64,000 bases of DNA from Halopiger goleimassiliensis (GTDB taxonomy: Archaea; Halobacteriota; Halobacteria; Halobacteriales; Natrialbaceae): assembly GCF_000455345.1 (NCBI RefSeq), contig NZ_HG315690.1, forward strand, positions 1,749,360 to 1,813,359, in the 5' to 3' direction. Shown here piece after piece: positions 60,832 through 64,000 of the stretch. Positions within the stretch are counted from its first letter, which is position 1. Every line of letters begins with the position of its first letter. Below the pieces are notes generated by a model. That model searched no databases, was not told the origin of the DNA, and was given only the letters and a program-made list of their open reading frames with translations. The position numbers and the translations under genes are program-made.

Positions 60832-63800
60832 CGGTCGACACCTCCGCGTCCCCGCCGACGGCCTCGTTGGTCGTCCGCGCCTCGAGATCGCCCTCGACCG
60901 CGAGATTGAGGTCGCGCAGCCGGTCGATCGTCTCGTCGTCGGCGTCCCACAAACCGCGCTCGATCGCCTCGAGCAGGGTGTCAGTGATCGACTCGAGCGC
61001 CCACGGGTTGACCTCGCGCATCCAGTCTTGACGGGCGTCGTCGAAGGCGAACTTCTCGGCGACCTCCGCCCAGAGCGTATCGGAGACGACGCCGGTGGTC
61101 GCGTCCCAGCCGAGCGTCACGTCGACCGTCGTCGAGAGGTCGCCCGCGCCCTTGTAGCCGTGCTCCTCCATTGACTCGAGCCAGTCAGGGTTGAGCACGC
61201 GCGAGCGCATGGCCTTGCGGACCTTCTCCTCGTTCGTGTAGACGGAGACGTTGTCGGGATCCGAGGAGTCGCCGACGTAGGAGGCGGGTTCCTCGCCCGC
61301 GATTTCCGAGACCGCCGAGATGAAGCCGCCGTGGAACGCGTACCAGTCCGAGGAGTCGAACTCGTCTTGCTCCATCGTGTCCTCGAGCTTCACGGTGGCG
61401 TCGACGCTCGAGAGCCGTCGCTCGAAGGCGTCGTGGGCGTCCGAGACGCGGCCTCTCGAGCCCATGGCGTAGCCGCCCCACTGGACGTAGACGGAGGCGA
61501 GGTCGGAGCGATCGTCCCAGTTGCCCTCGTCGACGGCCTTGTTCGTCCCGGCACCGTAGCCGCCGGGCTTGGTCGTGAAGACGCGGTGTTTGGCGGCCGT
61601 GCGGGCGTCGGACTCGTCGAGCCCTTCTTCGGTCTGCAGTTCTTCGGCTTCCTCCTCGACGTGTTTCTTCACGTAGTTCATCTCGTGGGGCTCGTCGAGG
61701 TCGACGACGGCGTCCACCGCGTCGTGGATGACCCCTGCCGCGGCCGGGAAGGCGTCGCGGAACAGGCCCGAGACGCGGGTCGTCACGTCGATGCGGGGTC
61801 GGTCGAGTTCCTCGAGCGGAATCGGCTCGACGTCGTCGATCCGGCCGGCGTCCGTCCACTGCGGCTCGACGCCCATCATGGCCAGCACCTGGGCGATGGT
61901 CTCGCCGCGGGTGCGGACAGTGGGGGTGCCCCACGCGACGACGCCGATCTCCTCGGGGTACTCCCCCTCTTCAGAGTGATGGCGCTCGAGGACGCCCTCA
62001 GCAACTTCCTTCCCGACCTGCCAGGCGGGCTTGGCCGGTACCTTCCGCGGATCGAGTGTGTAGAAGTTCCGCGCCGTGGGTAACAGGTCGACGCCGCCGC
62101 GGGTCGGCGCGCCCGATCCGCCGGGCGGGACGTACTCGCCCGAGAGCGCGTCCACGGTGCGGGGAATCTCGTCTTCGGCACCCTGCACGCGGGGCTGGGC
62201 CTCCTCGCAGATGTACGCAAGGACCTTCCGCAGGTCGTCGTGAGCGCCAGACTTCGCCCGCGCGTCGCCGATCGTATCGAGATCGACGACGAGCAGGTTC
62301 ATGTTCACCTCGTCGTCGGGACCGGCCTCGCGCTCTGATTGAGGAACGTCGAAGTCGTGTTCCGCGAGCGTTTCGACCAACTCGAGGCTCGTCTCGTGGA
62401 CGACGTCCGCGGCCTCGGCGTAGGTTATCCCCAGCGCCTCGTCGTACTCGCCGGGCGCGTGCAGCATCTTCTCGTAGTCGATGCCGAGCGCGCCGGCCAC
62501 GCTCTCACGCAGGCTCGGCGCGCCGGGGTTCTCGAGCCGAGTTAGGGCGACGAGGTACTCCACGAGGCGCTCGTCGGCCGGCGGCTCGGACATCGTGTGC
62601 AGGCCGAGCCGGATCTGGGTGGTCTTGACGTCGGTGAGGTACTCGTGGATCCGTTCGACGAGTTCGTCGATGGCGACCTCGTCGCCGTCTACGTCGCCCT
62701 CAGCGAGCGTCGAACCGGCTTCGTCCGGACCGCGGACGTCGGCTTTCTCGTCGATGGTGCCCGCGATGCCGAGTTCGACCGCGAGGTCCAGTTCCTCGAC
62801 CGTCTCGCGGATGAGCGTCTCGAGGTGCTCGCCGTCGTCGGCCCGGGCGTCCTCCATCCCGGCCTCGCGGTACTGATTCGCGAGTTCCTCGAGTTCCGAG
62901 AGTTCGTCGTAGGTGCCCGCCGACCGCATGACGGGCGTGAGGTAGTCGACGATGGCGGCGTAGGATCGGCGCTTGGCCTGCGTCCCTTCGCCGGGGTTGT
63001 TGACGATGTAGGGGTAGACGTTCGGGATATCGTCGATCAGTTGATCGGGCGCGCTCTCGCCGTTCAGCCCGACCGTCTTGCCGGGGAGCCACTCGAGGCT
63101 GCCGTGCGTACCCAGGTGGACCACGGCGTCGGCCTCGAACGTGTTGCGCAGCCAGCCGTAGAACGCGTAGTAGTCGTGGGGCGGCTGCAGGTCGGAGTCG
63201 TGGTAGACCTTCGAGGGGTCCATTCCGAACCCGCGCGGGGGCTGTACGGTGACGAGCACGTTGCCGAACTCGACGCCCGGGATGGCGAACGGGCGGTCGG
63301 GGACGTCGCCCCACTCCTCGACGACGTTCTCCCGGAACCGCTCGTCCGCTTTGGAGAACCACTCCTCGTAGGTGTCGGGTGAAACTACGTCGACCGAGAG
63401 GTCGCGGACGTCCTCCGGCGCGACCCAGCGGTCCTCGAGCGTCAACTGCGACGTCAGCGTCTCGACCAGCGTCTGTCCGTCGTCGGGCGTCTCACCGCCG
63501 AGGTCGTATCCTCGAGCGTCGAGTTCCTCGAGCAGATTCACCGTCGACTCGGGCGAGTCGAGGCCGAACGCGGTGCCGATGCCGTCGTCGCTCGGCGGGT
63601 AGTTGTGGAGGACGACGGCGATCTGCTTGTCTTCGTTCGGCGTGTGGCGCAGTTCGGCCCAGTTGACCGCCAGTCGCGTGGCGTGATCGATGCGGTCCTC
63701 GATCGGGAAGTGGTGTTTCGGCGCGGAGCCGATGCCGGCCTCGTCGTCGGTGTGTTCCTTGCCCGAGATGGGGTGCGTGATGACGTTGCCGTCGAACTCC

Positions 63801-64000
63801 GGCAGCGCCACGGAGAGGGCGAGTTCGAACCCCATCACGCCGGTATCGCTGGATTCGTATCGAGAGCGCGAACGCATGGTAGTGATCGTCTGGAGGACCG
63901 GCACGCCGAGCCGATCGAGAAAGACGTCCTCGGCCGACTCGCCCTCGTCGCTGGCCGATCGGCCGCGCTCGTCCATCGACAGCGAGAACATGAAGGAGGA
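60824..64000 (-). CDS. cobN: Cobaltochelatase CobN subunit (5' end outside window)
   Basis: The visible 1058 residues are the C-terminal four-fifths of CobN, the large subunit that inserts cobalt into a corrinoid ring; a magnesium-chelatase-type H subunit is a relative. The first Met near the right edge is internal because the frame remains open to base 64000. Features include FGLDSPESTVNLLEELDARGYDLGG, HLGTHGSLEWLPGKTVGLN, DDIPNVYPYIVNNPGEGTQAKRRSYAAIVDYLTPV, the WGTPTVRTRGETIAQVLAMMGV region, and a C-terminal RDLNLAVEGDLEARTTNEA. The stop at 60824 overlaps cbiC. A haloarchaeal CobN is about 1250-1300 residues, so about 200 are missing here. Confidence 0.95.
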   Translation of the reverse strand, partial: SSFMFSLSMDERGRSASDEGESAEDVFLDRLGVPVLQTITTMRSRSRYESSDTGVMGFELALSVALPEFDGNVITHPISGKEHTDDEAGIGSAPKHHFPIEDRIDHATRLAVNWAELRHTPNEDKQIAVVLHNYPPSDDGIGTAFGLDSPESTVNLLEELDARGYDLGGETPDDGQTLVETLTSQLTLEDRWVAPEDVRDLSVDVVSPDTYEEWFSKADERFRENVVEEWGDVPDRPFAIPGVEFGNVLVTVQPPRGFGMDPSKVYHDSDLQPPHDYYAFYGWLRNTFEADAVVHLGTHGSLEWLPGKTVGLNGESAPDQLIDDIPNVYPYIVNNPGEGTQAKRRSYAAIVDYLTPVMRSAGTYDELSELEELANQYREAGMEDARADDGEHLETLIRETVEELDLAVELGIAGTIDEKADVRGPDEAGSTLAEGDVDGDEVAIDELVERIHEYLTDVKTTQIRLGLHTMSEPPADERLVEYLVALTRLENPGAPSLRESVAGALGIDYEKMLHAPGEYDEALGITYAEAADVVHETSLELVETLAEHDFDVPQSEREAGPDDEVNMNLLVVDLDTIGDARAKSGAHDDLRKVLAYICEEAQPRVQGAEDEIPRTVDALSGEYVPPGGSGAPTRGGVDLLPTARNFYTLDPRKVPAKPAWQVGKEVAEGVLERHHSEEGEYPEEIGVVAWGTPTVRTRGETIAQVLAMMGVEPQWTDAGRIDDVEPIPLEELDRPRIDVTTRVSGLFRDAFPAAAGVIHDAVDAVVDLDEPHEMNYVKKHVEEEAEELQTEEGLDESDARTAAKHRVFTTKPGGYGAGTNKAVDEGNWDDRSDLASVYVQWGGYAMGSRGRVSDAHDAFERRLSSVDATVKLEDTMEQDEFDSSDWYAFHGGFISAVSEIAGEEPASYVGDSSDPDNVSVYTNEEKVRKAMRSRVLNPDWLESMEEHGYKGAGDLSTTVDVTLGWDATTGVVSDTLWAEVAEKFAFDDARQDWMREVNPWALESITDTLLEAIERGLWDADDETIDRLRDLNLAVEGDLEARTTNEAVGGDAEVSTDD

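Noticed and set aside
1-64000. CRISPR array, rRNA operon or insertion sequence
   Set aside because: I looked for regularly spaced direct repeats, 16S/23S motifs and transposase domains and found none. The only repeats are those listed.

Overview
The window is a stretch of a haloarchaeal chromosome, probably from the Natrialbales (Natrinema/Haloterrigena-like). The evidence is a GC-rich sequence, very acidic proteins, TATA boxes about 25 nt from start codons, archaeal-only functions (glycerol-1-phosphate dehydrogenase, EF-1 alpha followed by uS10), Tat-type and PGF-CTERM-like secretion signals, and a PhiH1-type repressor. Genus is inference only.

Layout. 1-3.2 kb: a glycosyltransferase and two secreted or anchored low-complexity acidic proteins. 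3.4-11.4 kb: an S9 peptidase, a two-gene ABC exporter, glycerol-1-phosphate dehydrogenase for ether lipids, a KaiC-like protein with a zinc finger, a basic Arg/Gln/Gly-rich disordered protein and a DUF123 protein. 11.4-20.4 kb: a probably frameshifted membrane gene, glutamate synthase (gltB), prolyl-tRNA synthetase (proS), an oxidoreductase and a GNAT protein. 20.5-28.3 kb: a Nudix gene, then a tightly overlapping three-gene operon for an AddAB/RecBCD-like helicase-nuclease: an inactivated helicase, a Cas4-like Fe-S protein and a UvrD helicase fused to an Fe-S nuclease. 28.4-36 kb: a TPP enzyme, a CBS protein, a 3-hydroxyacyl-CoA dehydrogenase, a MOSC protein, a lipase-maturation-factor homologue and small membrane proteins.

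36.29-46.87 kb is an integrated element of 10.6 kb at the 3' end of a tRNA-Ala(CGC) gene, bounded by a 15-bp direct repeat. It carries a tyrosine integrase, a PhiH1-like repressor with an operator array, and the pleolipovirus structural block in order: VP3-like 4-TM protein, a 29-residue peptide, a Tat-exported VP4-like spike with coiled coil and C-terminal anchor, two further membrane proteins, and a VP8-like ATPase. A nuclease gene follows. Three strong hairpins separate this block from a convergent operon of overlapping genes that ends in a large winged-helix protein, the candidate replication factor. It reads as a complete, betapleolipovirus-like provirus.

47-64 kb: rhomboid protease, rpsJ-tuf, homoserine dehydrogenase with an ACT regulator, a NifU-like protein, an exported LVIVD-repeat protein, a ROK glucokinase, an undescribed two-gene operon whose proteins share a homologous domain (55.6-59.0 kb), and the cobalamin operon cobN-cbiC-cbiE, with cobN cut by the window edge.

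The strongest candidates for undescribed biology are the provirus with its origin or terminator hairpins and replication operon, the three-subunit helicase-nuclease, and the paralogous-domain gene pair. Function for the last is unknown.
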